In this document: piece after piece, positions 37,035 to 45,494 of the stretch | Numbering within the stretch: position 1 is the stretch's first letter | How the letters are laid out: every line of letters begins with the position of its first letter | DNA from: Roseivirga sp. | Lineage (GTDB): Bacteria > Bacteroidota > Bacteroidia > Cytophagales > Cyclobacteriaceae | DNA: 64,000 nt | NCBI GenBank assembly: GCA_029262895.1 | Contig: JAJCYM010000042.1 | Coordinates: 40,152-104,151, forward strand | Direction of reading: 5' to 3' | Notes under the pieces: generated by a model | What the model was told of the DNA's origin: nothing | The model's database searches: none | Seen by the model: the letters and a program-made list of their open reading frames with translations, nothing else | Position numbers and translations under genes: made by a program

Positions 37035-37409
37035 ATGAGCAAGCCAACAGAATCAGAATTGGAAATACTCAAAGTGCTTTGGAAAGAAGGTGCAAGTACA
37101 GTAAGACTGGTAAATGACAGCCTGAATGAAGTAAGGGAGATCGGCTATACCACCACATTGAAGATCATGCAGATCATGGCTCAGAAGGGTTTGGTCACTC
37201 GTGATGAATCGTCCAGAACCCATATCTACAATGCAGCTGTACAAGAAGAAGACATCAAGGATGCACTATTGGACAAATTGTTGGATTCGGCCTTTAGCGG
37301 TTCTGCTTCTCAACTTGTAATGCAGGCCCTCGGCCGTGGAAATACCTCTAAAGAGGAGCTTCGAAAAATTAAAATGTTGATCAATAAACTGGAAGGAGGA
37401 AAGTCATGA
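37035..37409 (+). CDS. BlaI/MecI/CopY-family transcriptional repressor
   Basis: A 124-residue winged-helix repressor: PTESELEILKVLW at the start, the recognition helix in GYTTTLKIMQIMAQKGLV, then a dimerisation tail. Family members are cleaved when a partner M56 metallopeptidase is activated, which relieves repression. The partner gene follows with a 4-bp overlap (ATGA). The three TACGAA-type dyads upstream of the operon are its likely binding sites. Confidence 0.95.
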   Translation: MSKPTESELEILKVLWKEGASTVRLVNDSLNEVREIGYTTTLKIMQIMAQKGLVTRDESSRTHIYNAAVQEEDIKDALLDKLLDSAFSGSASQLVMQALGRGNTSKEELRKIKMLINKLEGGKS

Positions 37410-40363
37410 AAAATCTATCGCCAGAACTGATTAAAGCATTGGGCCTTACTGTTATGGATGCCTTATGGCAGGGTGCCCTCTTGCTGTTGGTCGTTTTATT
37501 ATTCATTTCAATTTTCAAAAGAGCTTCTTCAAGACTTAAGTACAGACTTATCGTTATTGTCATGTTGGCCATGCCCATTTGGTCTCTGATTTCTTTTAAT
37601 AATCACTACAAACCGGTGACTCATACAGAGGTCGTTCCGAGTACATCAAAAATAGCCATGATGTTCCCCGATTTAGGCTCTGAATTTCAGGCTTCTGTAA
37701 ATGTGGTTCAGGAATCGACCTTGTTTGAAAGAGGGCTATTGTGGATGGATAATAACGCCAATTTTGTAGCCTATTTCTGGTTGTTGGGAGTAGCAATCTT
37801 CGGCCTTAGGCTATTCGGAGGGCTGTTTTATGTGAGATATATTAAGATGGGAGCAAAACCTGTTTTTGAAAACTCCTGGCTTGATAGATTCATTACGATT
37901 TCCAAAAAAATTGGAGTCAAAGCAGAAGTTGGGTTAAGGGAATCAACAAAGGTGTCATCACCTATTGTGATTGGGTTTTTGAAGCCAGTGGTTATTTTCC
38001 CGATTGGGCTAATCAACGGGCTTCCAACGGATCAAATTGAGGCCATCATGGCACATGAATTGGCGCATGTGAAAAGGATGGATTACCTCATCAATTTACT
38101 CTTAAGCGCCTTGCAGGTAATGTACTTTTTCCATCCCGCCTATTGGTGGCTTTACAGACAAGCCGAACAGGAACGTGAGTACCATTGTGATCAATTGGCC
38201 ATAGCTTATATCGGTAACAAAGTCACTTTGATTAAAGCACTCACCTCCGTGCAAGAGCTTAAACTACCAGGACTAATTCCGGCAGTTGCTTTTGCAAGCA
38301 GAAAGAATCAGTTATTGCAGAGAATAGTGAGAATTGCCGAAGGGCGACCCAGGACTAATTGGGTCAGTGGACTGGTCTCTATGCTATTGATCCTGACATC
38401 TTTTCTTTTGGTCAGTTGGCAAAGTTCATCGAATTCGGAGGTTGCCGATCTTCCTGTTAATCCCGAAATGGAGCAGTCCATGACTGAACCAACGCAGACT
38501 GTTGAAGACCAAAGTAAGTTAGGAAGCACGGTTGAGGCCTCATTAGAGTCGGATACCCTTCCAATACCTTCAGAGAAAATAAGGCGTGAATATGAAGTTT
38601 TTGGTGCCCAGTTCGAGTATGTCTTGAAAAACTGGCAGCAGTTGGAAGACCGGGAAATGAGTGGACAAACAGAGCGACTGATTAACCAAATTGAGACTTT
38701 GGAAAAGACAGATTCGCTTGAATTAATTGACGCCTGGAAGTTGGCAACGGCATCAATCATGAGCGATTTCGTGAATGATACAAAGGCTCAGGAGTTGTCA
38801 AAATTGTCGTTGGAAGATGCATACAAAAGATTGAAAGACGAATTTCAGCAGCTTTTAGATAGCCAGGCCAAATTGGAACAGGGATTGGTAGAACAGAATA
38901 AGGAATTTTTGGAAGAGGCAAAGGAGAGAATTGGGACGTGGGAGCAAGAGGTTTATGAAATTCAGGATAAGTTCTCAGAACAGGAGCAGCAAGAGCTGGA
39001 GGAGCTAATTGAATTGAACAAGCGCAACGCGGAGAGGATTGATAGGCAGATAGTTGAATTAGTGAATGAGAGAGAGTTGGCCCTGTTAGAGCTTAAAGAG
39101 AAAGAAAAGTGGGAGGAGCTAGGTTTAAAAGAGCCTATAGTTCGGACCGTTTATAGTGAAGAATTGAGTATTACTGAGCTTAATATCACGGAAGAACATA
39201 AGGAATATGGTGACTTTGTTTATGAGTTGTATGGACCCAAAAAGAGCAAGGCGATTATTGAATTAGATGGCAAGTTGCTTGATGTCAGTGGTTTCAAAAT
39301 TGTCAATGCGATGGACATAAAGGAACTGGCTCGTATTGAAGAAATTAGTGGAGAATTGCTGAAGAGGTTTTATAGGGGTCTCGAATCGCACAAATCACTG
39401 ATTCGTGTAATGACCAAAGCATATGCCAATTCTCCCATGGGCGCTTCTCAAATACGTAGGCTTCAATTCATAACGGGCTTTGGCAAACCGGACTTCTTCG
39501 GCCGTTCAAATTCCCGTCTGCTTGATTTTGAAAACAAATTTCATACAATCTTAAATGGTGAAGTCCTCAAAGATGTTGAGCCTTCGAAACTATTCGAAGA
39601 ATATGGCAAGGCATATACTGCTTATTTGAGAGTGCCAAGAATATTAGCTCTGGAACTTTATGGCAGGGAATTTATGGGGTCAGCAGAAGGCGTATTTTTC
39701 CCCTATATAAACGGAAAAAACACCTCTGCAGATGAGTTTTATGAGAAGTTGAAAGCGCTCAATGAGAAATTGAGAAAAGACGAATCGGCAAATCCCGAAC
39801 TCGTTTCAAATGTCAAATCGATCCTTGAAAGAAAACAAGAATTGGAATTGGCCCAGAACAAGCTTATCACTGCCGGAGAGGTTTTGAATGAGGATCCATT
39901 GATTGTAGTCAATGATTTTGTAAGAAAAGACCTGACCATTGAGGATCTGAAGTCAATGGATATAATCAACCTTGAGGTGATTCCCGGTGATAAGGCAAAG
40001 TCGGTTTATCGAGACTTCCTTGACGACCATGTGGGTGTCATTAAAGTCACAGCATTGACCAACAGTATTATTGAGTACAGCAATGTTCTTGATCCCAGAG
40101 ACCTAAATGAAAATAAGAATCAATTTCGACTCCCCCCTTATCAATCCGAAATTGAAGCGTTTGATAAAGCTTTCGAAAGTGAACTGGTCAAAGACAAGCT
40201 TATCGACAAGGGAGCTATTAATACCATTTTTCTTGAGAATGGAAAAATGATGATTAACTATGAAGAACAGCCCAGCCGAATTTTAAAAAAGTACCTGAAA
40301 CTTTACAAAAAAACCATGGGGTTCTCATTGGATGAAAAAATCACCTACTATTACCACAAGTAG
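37406..40363 (+). CDS. M56-family (BlaR1-like) membrane metallopeptidase with long C-terminal extension
   Basis: A 985-residue protein. The N-terminal 340 residues are an M56 domain: transmembrane helices near 15-35, 47-63, 122-143 and 318-335, the zinc motif HELAH at 217-221, and the Glu/Asp pair around EREYHCD near 256-262. It should cleave the repressor encoded just upstream. The remaining 600 or more residues are outside the membrane. They include an acidic coiled coil (about 390-600) and charged mixed segments. The penicillin-binding sensor domain of true BlaR1 (S-x-x-K, YGN) is not visible. The signal detected is therefore unknown. A strong terminator follows. Confidence 0.9.
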   Translation: MKNLSPELIKALGLTVMDALWQGALLLLVVLLFISIFKRASSRLKYRLIVIVMLAMPIWSLISFNNHYKPVTHTEVVPSTSKIAMMFPDLGSEFQASVNVVQESTLFERGLLWMDNNANFVAYFWLLGVAIFGLRLFGGLFYVRYIKMGAKPVFENSWLDRFITISKKIGVKAEVGLRESTKVSSPIVIGFLKPVVIFPIGLINGLPTDQIEAIMAHELAHVKRMDYLINLLLSALQVMYFFHPAYWWLYRQAEQEREYHCDQLAIAYIGNKVTLIKALTSVQELKLPGLIPAVAFASRKNQLLQRIVRIAEGRPRTNWVSGLVSMLLILTSFLLVSWQSSSNSEVADLPVNPEMEQSMTEPTQTVEDQSKLGSTVEASLESDTLPIPSEKIRREYEVFGAQFEYVLKNWQQLEDREMSGQTERLINQIETLEKTDSLELIDAWKLATASIMSDFVNDTKAQELSKLSLEDAYKRLKDEFQQLLDSQAKLEQGLVEQNKEFLEEAKERIGTWEQEVYEIQDKFSEQEQQELEELIELNKRNAERIDRQIVELVNERELALLELKEKEKWEELGLKEPIVRTVYSEELSITELNITEEHKEYGDFVYELYGPKKSKAIIELDGKLLDVSGFKIVNAMDIKELARIEEISGELLKRFYRGLESHKSLIRVMTKAYANSPMGASQIRRLQFITGFGKPDFFGRSNSRLLDFENKFHTILNGEVLKDVEPSKLFEEYGKAYTAYLRVPRILALELYGREFMGSAEGVFFPYINGKNTSADEFYEKLKALNEKLRKDESANPELVSNVKSILERKQELELAQNKLITAGEVLNEDPLIVVNDFVRKDLTIEDLKSMDIINLEVIPGDKAKSVYRDFLDDHVGVIKVTALTNSIIEYSNVLDPRDLNENKNQFRLPPYQSEIEAFDKAFESELVKDKLIDKGAINTIFLENGKMMINYEEQPSRILKKYLKLYKKTMGFSLDEKITYYYHK

Positions 40364-40399
40364 GTTTGGGCGAGTAACTCAACAGATTCTCTGATAATG

Positions 40400-40430
40400 G
40401 CCCCAGTACATACGTATTGGGGCTTTTTTT
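40400..40430 (+). terminator. Terminator of the BlaI/M56 operon
   Basis: GCCCCA and TGGGGC form the stem base around a 12-base loop that can pair further; seven T follow directly. It lies 37 bp after the M56 stop. Confidence 0.85.
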
Positions 40431-40526
40431 GGTCATTCTTAAGGTTTCAAACTTCAAACTTCTGTATCTAAATGGGAATTTCTTTTAATTTTATAGTTAG
40501 ATTGATTTTTTACCAAAATACTAACT

Positions 40527-41153
40527 GTGAAGCGCCTCCTCTCCATTGTCATTATTATTGGCATCATTGCTTACATCCTTGTCCAATTTCTTAAGGATCG
40601 GAGGTTTAATCCGCCCTCGGCTTATGACTATGAGATTAGTCAAACCATCGATACTGATTATTACGATCCTTCAGTGGTCAAGGAATACTACAAAACGGCT
40701 TTAGAAGTGGGTAGTTACGCGCGCTCACTTTGGAACAATGACAAGATAGATGTGAGGTTTATGGATAAGGCCAGAGAAAAATCTAAGGAAGCTACCGCCT
40801 ACTTTGAAAGCCTACAGGCAACTGCCATGTGGCTAGAAACCAAGTTGGAGAAGTCAAAGGAATGGAAAGACCTGGGTTACACTGATGATGACGTGCAACT
40901 TATGGAACAGGGCTTGACTAAAAAGGACCTTGAATTGAGGAGTAAGGCCCATCTTATCGGTTTAAAAAGAGGTACCAACGGAGCACCGGTTTGGGAATTG
41001 CAAAAGATGCTGAACCTATCCGGGGACAGCATTCCGGAAGATGGACTTTTTAACCAAATCACGGTGAACCGGGTAAGAGAATTTCAAAGAGCAAACAACC
41101 TTTTTCCATCAGGAGAAATAGATAAACAGACATTACAAGCATTACTCAAATAA
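40527..41153 (+). CDS. Membrane-anchored peptidoglycan-binding domain protein
   Basis: A 208-residue protein starting at GTG. It has an N-terminal transmembrane anchor (about 3-23), a helical region of about 115 residues, and a C-terminal PG_binding_1 domain (about 147-207) with the family pattern VWELQKML, then DGLFNQITVNRVREFQ and IDKQTLQALL. It is first in the five-gene GTPase operon, with the next gene 7 bp downstream. It may tie the system to the cell wall, an inference. Confidence 0.85.
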   Translation: MKRLLSIVIIIGIIAYILVQFLKDRRFNPPSAYDYEISQTIDTDYYDPSVVKEYYKTALEVGSYARSLWNNDKIDVRFMDKAREKSKEATAYFESLQATAMWLETKLEKSKEWKDLGYTDDDVQLMEQGLTKKDLELRSKAHLIGLKRGTNGAPVWELQKMLNLSGDSIPEDGLFNQITVNRVREFQRANNLFPSGEIDKQTLQALLK

Positions 41154-41160
41154 AATAGAA

Positions 41161-41520
41161 ATGGCTAAGCAAAAGGAACAAGCAGCGGCACCAGAAGCAG
41201 CGGGTGGCATGAGTGGAGATCCAAAGATTGAAGCGGTAAAGCAGCTGATTTTTGGTGAAAATATGCAGAAGTATGACTCCGAATTCAACGAAGTCAAAGC
41301 ACTCATAAAAAAGACCAGGACAGAACTGGAAAACGAGATTAATGACACGCGTGAAGCACTAACCAAGATGCTTAGTGATCTTCGCTCAGATACAACCAAG
41401 AAAATGACCCAATTGCGGTCTGATATGGACGATGCCGTTCAGGATTTGGATGAGCGCAAGGTGAATCGCAAGCTGCTGGGTGCTATGTTGCAAGAAGTGG
41501 GTCAAAAAATAGCCGAATAA
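41161..41520 (+). CDS. Small coiled-coil protein of the GTPase operon
   Basis: A 119-residue soluble protein with an Ala/Gly-rich N-terminus and a long charged helix (about 30-105) in heptad style (VKALIKKTRTELENEI, LSDLRSDTTKKMTQLRSDM). No signal peptide or membrane segment. I recognise no named family. The gene is 14 bp from the next one, so a scaffold role within the operon's complex is plausible but unproven. Confidence 0.78.
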   Translation: MAKQKEQAAAPEAAGGMSGDPKIEAVKQLIFGENMQKYDSEFNEVKALIKKTRTELENEINDTREALTKMLSDLRSDTTKKMTQLRSDMDDAVQDLDERKVNRKLLGAMLQEVGQKIAE

Positions 41521-41534
41521 GCCCGTAGCGGTTA

Positions 41535-42377
41535 ATGGAAAAAAAACCTCTGTTTGATAAGCTTAGGACCATTCTCCTGGAACAAGACTGGGAGGAACGG
41601 AAGGAGCTTGCCGAAAAACTGGAGGATCTGGACGATCAACTGAACTCCCGTGATCGACTAGAAGAAAAGGTGCAGCCCATTTTGCAGGATCAGCAGGAGC
41701 ACTTTAAAAACAACTTTCCCAAGTTGTTTGGGCCGCAAATCACAGAGACGATTAGCAAACAGATCAAGGACTCACAGGATGAAGTAGTGGAGGCGCTCTA
41801 TCCTATCATTGGTCGGATGATCAAAAAGTATATCGCCAGTGAGATTCAGAAGCTTTCGGAAAAGGTAGATGCGCAAATGGAGCTGGCCTTTTCCTGGGAG
41901 GGTTGGAAAGTAAGAATTAAAGCCTGGATAAGCGGAACACCGCAAAGCGAGGCTATGATGTCTCAATTAATTGATCCAAAAATTGAGGAAATTTTTATCA
42001 TAGAAAAGAACTCCGGATTGCTGATGGGTTCCTTCTCCAAAAATCAAACTGTAGATCAGGATATGATTGCAGGAATGCTCACCGCCATCAAGGCTTTTGT
42101 AGAAGATGCTTTTGCGGGAGGAGAGCAGGAATTGGACAGTATTGATTATGACAACTTCAAAATCGTAGTCAAGAGCTTCAACTCATTTTTCATCGCCATT
42201 GTAGCTTCAGGTGGGATGAACGCTGCCTTCAAGGACAGAATCGACAGCACTGTGCTCGAATTTGCTGATAAAGTACTTAGGAAGGCCCGCAAAGGAGACG
42301 ATGAGGAGGTGGATCAAAAACAAATTTCAGGAAGCCTCGAAGAGTACTTTAATGACTTCGATAATGTCGATCAGTAA
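41535..42377 (+). CDS. Coiled-coil protein with roadblock/longin-like domain
   Basis: A 280-residue cytoplasmic protein. Residues 1-120 are helical and charged. Residues 140-240 carry the pattern IFIIEKNSGLLMGSF, DQDMIAGMLTAIKAFVEDAF and a closing strand FIAIVASG. This is the same block found before OmpA domains in some envelope proteins (x-x-L-I-H-x-x-S-G-L-L, then D-x-x-x-x-x-G-M-L-T-A-I). It looks like a roadblock/LC7 or longin fold, a fold that binds Ras-like GTPases. No OmpA domain is present. The gene overlaps the small GTPase by 14 bp. A GTPase partner or regulator is therefore a reasonable guess; the fold assignment is inference. Confidence 0.75.
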   Translation: MEKKPLFDKLRTILLEQDWEERKELAEKLEDLDDQLNSRDRLEEKVQPILQDQQEHFKNNFPKLFGPQITETISKQIKDSQDEVVEALYPIIGRMIKKYIASEIQKLSEKVDAQMELAFSWEGWKVRIKAWISGTPQSEAMMSQLIDPKIEEIFIIEKNSGLLMGSFSKNQTVDQDMIAGMLTAIKAFVEDAFAGGEQELDSIDYDNFKIVVKSFNSFFIAIVASGGMNAAFKDRIDSTVLEFADKVLRKARKGDDEEVDQKQISGSLEEYFNDFDNVDQ

Positions 42378-42852
42378 AAAGGTCATTCTGGTCGGTCATT
42401 TTGGAGTAGGTAAGACATCCCTCATCCGCCAATTCGTGCACCAAAAGTTTTCAGATGAATATTTGACCACCATAGGTGTCAAAATTGACAAGAAAGAACT
42501 TCAGGTGGATGGAATGGATGTTACTCTGATTATTTGGGATATTGCCGGAGAGACCGAGCAGAACAAAGTTCCAGCGAGCTATCAGCTAGGTGCACATGGA
42601 GTGCTCTATGTTTTTGACATCACCCGTCCTTCGACTTATCAAAACTTGCATGAACAAGTAAACCATATGCAAGGTCTGTTACCCAATGCTCCAATTCAGA
42701 TATTAGCCAATAAAACTGACCTCTTGACCCCTGAAGAGTGTGAATCCATTCTAGGCGGAATCGACTTTCAAGAGGTACACCAGACCAGTGCAAAAACCGG
42801 TTTAAATGTGGAAGAAGCCTTCCGACTGCTCACTAAAGCTATCGTTTCATGA
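42364..42852 (+). CDS. Rab/Ras-like small GTPase
   Basis: A 162-residue single-domain GTPase with all five G motifs: P-loop GHFGVGKTS (11-19), switch I Thr in TTIGVKI (35-41, as in Rabs), G3 WDIAGE (58-63), G4 NKTD (116-119) and G5 TSAK (141-144). The residue matching the catalytic Gln of Ras/Rab is Glu63. There is no C-terminal Cys for lipidation. I chose the ATG at 42364; the frame is open from 42262, but that part overlaps the preceding gene. It overlaps the kinase gene by 4 bp (ATGA), so the two are made together. Confidence 0.93.
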   Translation: MSISKKVILVGHFGVGKTSLIRQFVHQKFSDEYLTTIGVKIDKKELQVDGMDVTLIIWDIAGETEQNKVPASYQLGAHGVLYVFDITRPSTYQNLHEQVNHMQGLLPNAPIQILANKTDLLTPEECESILGGIDFQEVHQTSAKTGLNVEEAFRLLTKAIVS

Positions 42853-44735
42853 GTCTTGATCTGGATAAGATCAAGCTTCAGCAGTTTCATGACAAACTGC
42901 AGGTAACCATTTTTGATCTTGATGGAAAGGTAATGGCTAGTTGCGATTCTGTTTTGCAGGTAGATCGCGGCACTCCCATTTATGTGCAATTCCTCTTTTT
43001 ACAAAGTCTGCAAGAGGTGTTTGCGACCATGGCTTTGGGAGAAGAGCAGCGTTTTACAGAAGTAGAGTGGGAAGAAGGAACAAAAGGGCTTTTCCACCTG
43101 ATTTTTCAAAGGCAAAATAGTCCTGATGGGCATGGATTGATTCAATGGACCATCATAGACAATACTTTTTATTACGATAAACTAAGGACCCTCCAGCAGT
43201 CCAGGAATGAAAGTGTGATCAGTGAAGAATTTGCACAGATCAAGAAGAGGATGATTGAAGCTGAAAAGGATCTACTGACCTATAAAAACGAAGAATTGCA
43301 GCGGGTCCAACAATTCAAAGCTGACTTCTTTGCGAAAGTCAGTCATGAAATGCGCACGCCATTAAATAGCATTTCCGGTCTTGTTGATTTGCTCAGTGCT
43401 CAGCCCAGCAATGAATATCTGTCTGCCTTAAAATCAACCTCGAAACATCTAAATGCCATAATCAATGATGTGCTCGACCTTTCAAAAATAGAGTCAAGCA
43501 AGCTGACCTTTGAAGAGATAGATTTTGAGCTTGGCGCTATGCTAAAAGCGATCACCGATGGATTTCTCTTTGCCTGTCAGCAAAAGGGAATAGAGTTAAG
43601 ATGCGATCTCCCCGTGGAAGGCCTTTATTTGAAAGGAGACCCAACCCGACTTAGTCAGATCGTTTATAATTTGATAGGAAATAGTATCAAGTTCACCGAA
43701 GAAGGAACTGTTGAGCTTGCCGTTGCGGTTGACTCAAAGGATGCACAGGCTGTTGACCTTAGCTTCTCAATCTCAGATTCTGGCATTGGAATGGAGGCAG
43801 ACACCATCGATAAAATCCTGGAACCTTATGCCCAGGCATCAAGTGAAACCAGTCGACTATATGGCGGTACCGGCTTGGGCCTCAGCATTGCAAAACAGCT
43901 GATAACCGCTTTTGGGGGAACCCTTAAAATTGAAAGTGAGCTTGGAAAGGGAACCAGCATGTCCTTTTCAATACAACTTAAGTTGGGTGATGCAGAAATG
44001 ATTACTACCAATGGTCCCGAGTCCTCGTCAAAAGGCCTTTCGGGCCTGCATCTTTTGGTGGCAGAAGATGATCCGGTAAGTGCCAAAGTACTTCAGGAAC
44101 AGCTCAAGGCGAATGGTGCTAGTGTAGACCTTGTCAATGATGGTCAAAATTTGTGGGAGGCACTAGAGAATTCAAATATCGACTTGGTAGTGGCAGATGT
44201 CAATCTTCCTCTGCGTACCGGGCCGGAGGTTTTTGAAGTGGCAAGAAAGAATGGCAATGCAGTTCCCTTTATCTTCCTATCTGGTGATGATATGAGAAGC
44301 AGCTCCGATTTGAAAGCTCACCAGGGCTGGAAATTCATAATGAAACCTGCCGAAACAAGTGAGCTGATCAGAGGCATTAGGGAGTTGACGACTAAGGAGG
44401 TGCCAGTCATTGAGGTGGATCTGAGCAAAATCAAATCGATGATCGCGGATGACAAAGTTGTTAGAGATTTACTCCAAACCATTTTGGACAGCTTGCCCAA
44501 AGAACTGGAATTACTTAAGGAAGCAGTACACAACCAAAATTCAGAGCAGCTAGACAAAGGGCTGCATAAGATTAAACCAAGCATCGATTATCTTGGAATT
44601 CCCTCACTAGCCGATGAACGAAGAACACTGAAGGAGGGGCTTCAAAACCCTGTTACAACAGCCTATAAGGAGGAGCTTCAAAGTTTTATTGACACAGCGA
44701 AGCTGGCCTTAGAGAACTTGCAAAAGGTAATGTGA
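42849..44735 (+). CDS. Soluble hybrid histidine kinase with receiver and Hpt-like domains
   Basis: A 628-residue cytoplasmic kinase with no membrane segment. The N-terminal 110 residues form an alpha/beta sensor-like domain, followed by a coiled linker (120-155), HisKA with H166 in SHEMRTPL, HATPase with N277 in IVYNLIGNS and the GGTGLGLS box near 339-346, a receiver (about 400-515, phosphoacceptor D450 in VVADVN, Lys499), and a C-terminal helical Hpt-like domain with H573 in LHKIKPS before DYLG. A complete His-Asp-His relay in one chain is thus possible. Start overlaps the GTPase stop. Its input is probably the GTPase module, by context. Confidence 0.93.
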   Translation: MSLDLDKIKLQQFHDKLQVTIFDLDGKVMASCDSVLQVDRGTPIYVQFLFLQSLQEVFATMALGEEQRFTEVEWEEGTKGLFHLIFQRQNSPDGHGLIQWTIIDNTFYYDKLRTLQQSRNESVISEEFAQIKKRMIEAEKDLLTYKNEELQRVQQFKADFFAKVSHEMRTPLNSISGLVDLLSAQPSNEYLSALKSTSKHLNAIINDVLDLSKIESSKLTFEEIDFELGAMLKAITDGFLFACQQKGIELRCDLPVEGLYLKGDPTRLSQIVYNLIGNSIKFTEEGTVELAVAVDSKDAQAVDLSFSISDSGIGMEADTIDKILEPYAQASSETSRLYGGTGLGLSIAKQLITAFGGTLKIESELGKGTSMSFSIQLKLGDAEMITTNGPESSSKGLSGLHLLVAEDDPVSAKVLQEQLKANGASVDLVNDGQNLWEALENSNIDLVVADVNLPLRTGPEVFEVARKNGNAVPFIFLSGDDMRSSSDLKAHQGWKFIMKPAETSELIRGIRELTTKEVPVIEVDLSKIKSMIADDKVVRDLLQTILDSLPKELELLKEAVHNQNSEQLDKGLHKIKPSIDYLGIPSLADERRTLKEGLQNPVTTAYKEELQSFIDTAKLALENLQKVM

Positions 44736-44801
44736 TTTTCTAGAGCTAGCTACTTGAGAATCAATAAAAATTTAGGGGATCGATATTCTGAATGTGAAAC
44801 C

Positions 44802-45494
44802 CTAACCCAACCGTTCCGCAAAGCCCTTTTTATACACTTTACCTATAGGTAAGCGTTGTCCACTGGGCATAACCACTTCATTGCCGGCTGTGGCTTCGAT
44901 ATGATGGAGTGAAACCAGATAGGATTTGTGAATTCGAATTAACCCTCCCGAGGTCTCCGCTTCAAGGTCGGAGATAGTCTTGCGGACAAGAAGCATCTTG
45001 TCTTGTAAAAAGACCTTAATATAGTTGCCATAGGCCTGTGCATATAGAATGTCCTTGACCAGTACCTTGTGGGTAACGTGGTCATCCTTTAAGAAGATAA
45101 ACCCCACACCTTGCGAGGGAGATGCTTCCTGAGGAGCATCTTCAATTCGCTCCCCCACCTTTTGAATGGCTTTAAGGAAGCGCTCAAAAGGAATAGGCTT
45201 CATCAGGTAATCTGCCACGTCATATTCGTAGCTCTCGGCCCCGTATTCCGCGTAGGCGGTGGTGATGATAATGGCCGGGGGATGTCGCATTGACTTTAGC
45301 AGGTCGATGCCTGTAAACTCAGGCATATTGATATCGAGAAACATCAAATCCACTTTGTCTTCAGAGAGGTAGCCCAAAACGTCAAGCGCATTGTCAATAG
45401 AGCCGGCAAGCCTAAGTGAAGGTGTCTTGTCCACATACTTTTCCAGTATGCTTCGTGCGATAGGCTCGTCATCAACGATCAGACAATTCATCAT
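44802..45494 (-). CDS. LytTR-family response regulator
   Basis: A 230-residue regulator: receiver with D8/D9, phosphoacceptor D54 in MFLDINMP, the TTAYAEY segment and Lys in MKPIPFERF; LytTR domain in the C-terminal 100 residues with RIHKSYLVSL and PIGKVYK. It overlaps its kinase gene by four bases. It converges on the hybrid kinase gene with 66 bp between the stops. Confidence 0.94.
   Translation of the reverse strand: MMNCLIVDDEPIARSILEKYVDKTPSLRLAGSIDNALDVLGYLSEDKVDLMFLDINMPEFTGIDLLKSMRHPPAIIITTAYAEYGAESYEYDVADYLMKPIPFERFLKAIQKVGERIEDAPQEASPSQGVGFIFLKDDHVTHKVLVKDILYAQAYGNYIKVFLQDKMLLVRKTISDLEAETSGGLIRIHKSYLVSLHHIEATAGNEVVMPSGQRLPIGKVYKKGFAERLG

Noticed and set aside
37406..40363. True BlaR1 beta-lactam receptor
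   Set aside because: The M56 half fits, but the S-x-x-K and YGN motifs of the penicillin-binding sensor domain are not seen in the C-terminus.
42262..42363. Extended N-terminus of the small GTPase
   Set aside because: The extra 34 codons overlap the preceding gene and precede the P-loop with no family likeness; the ATG at 42364 fits small GTPases.
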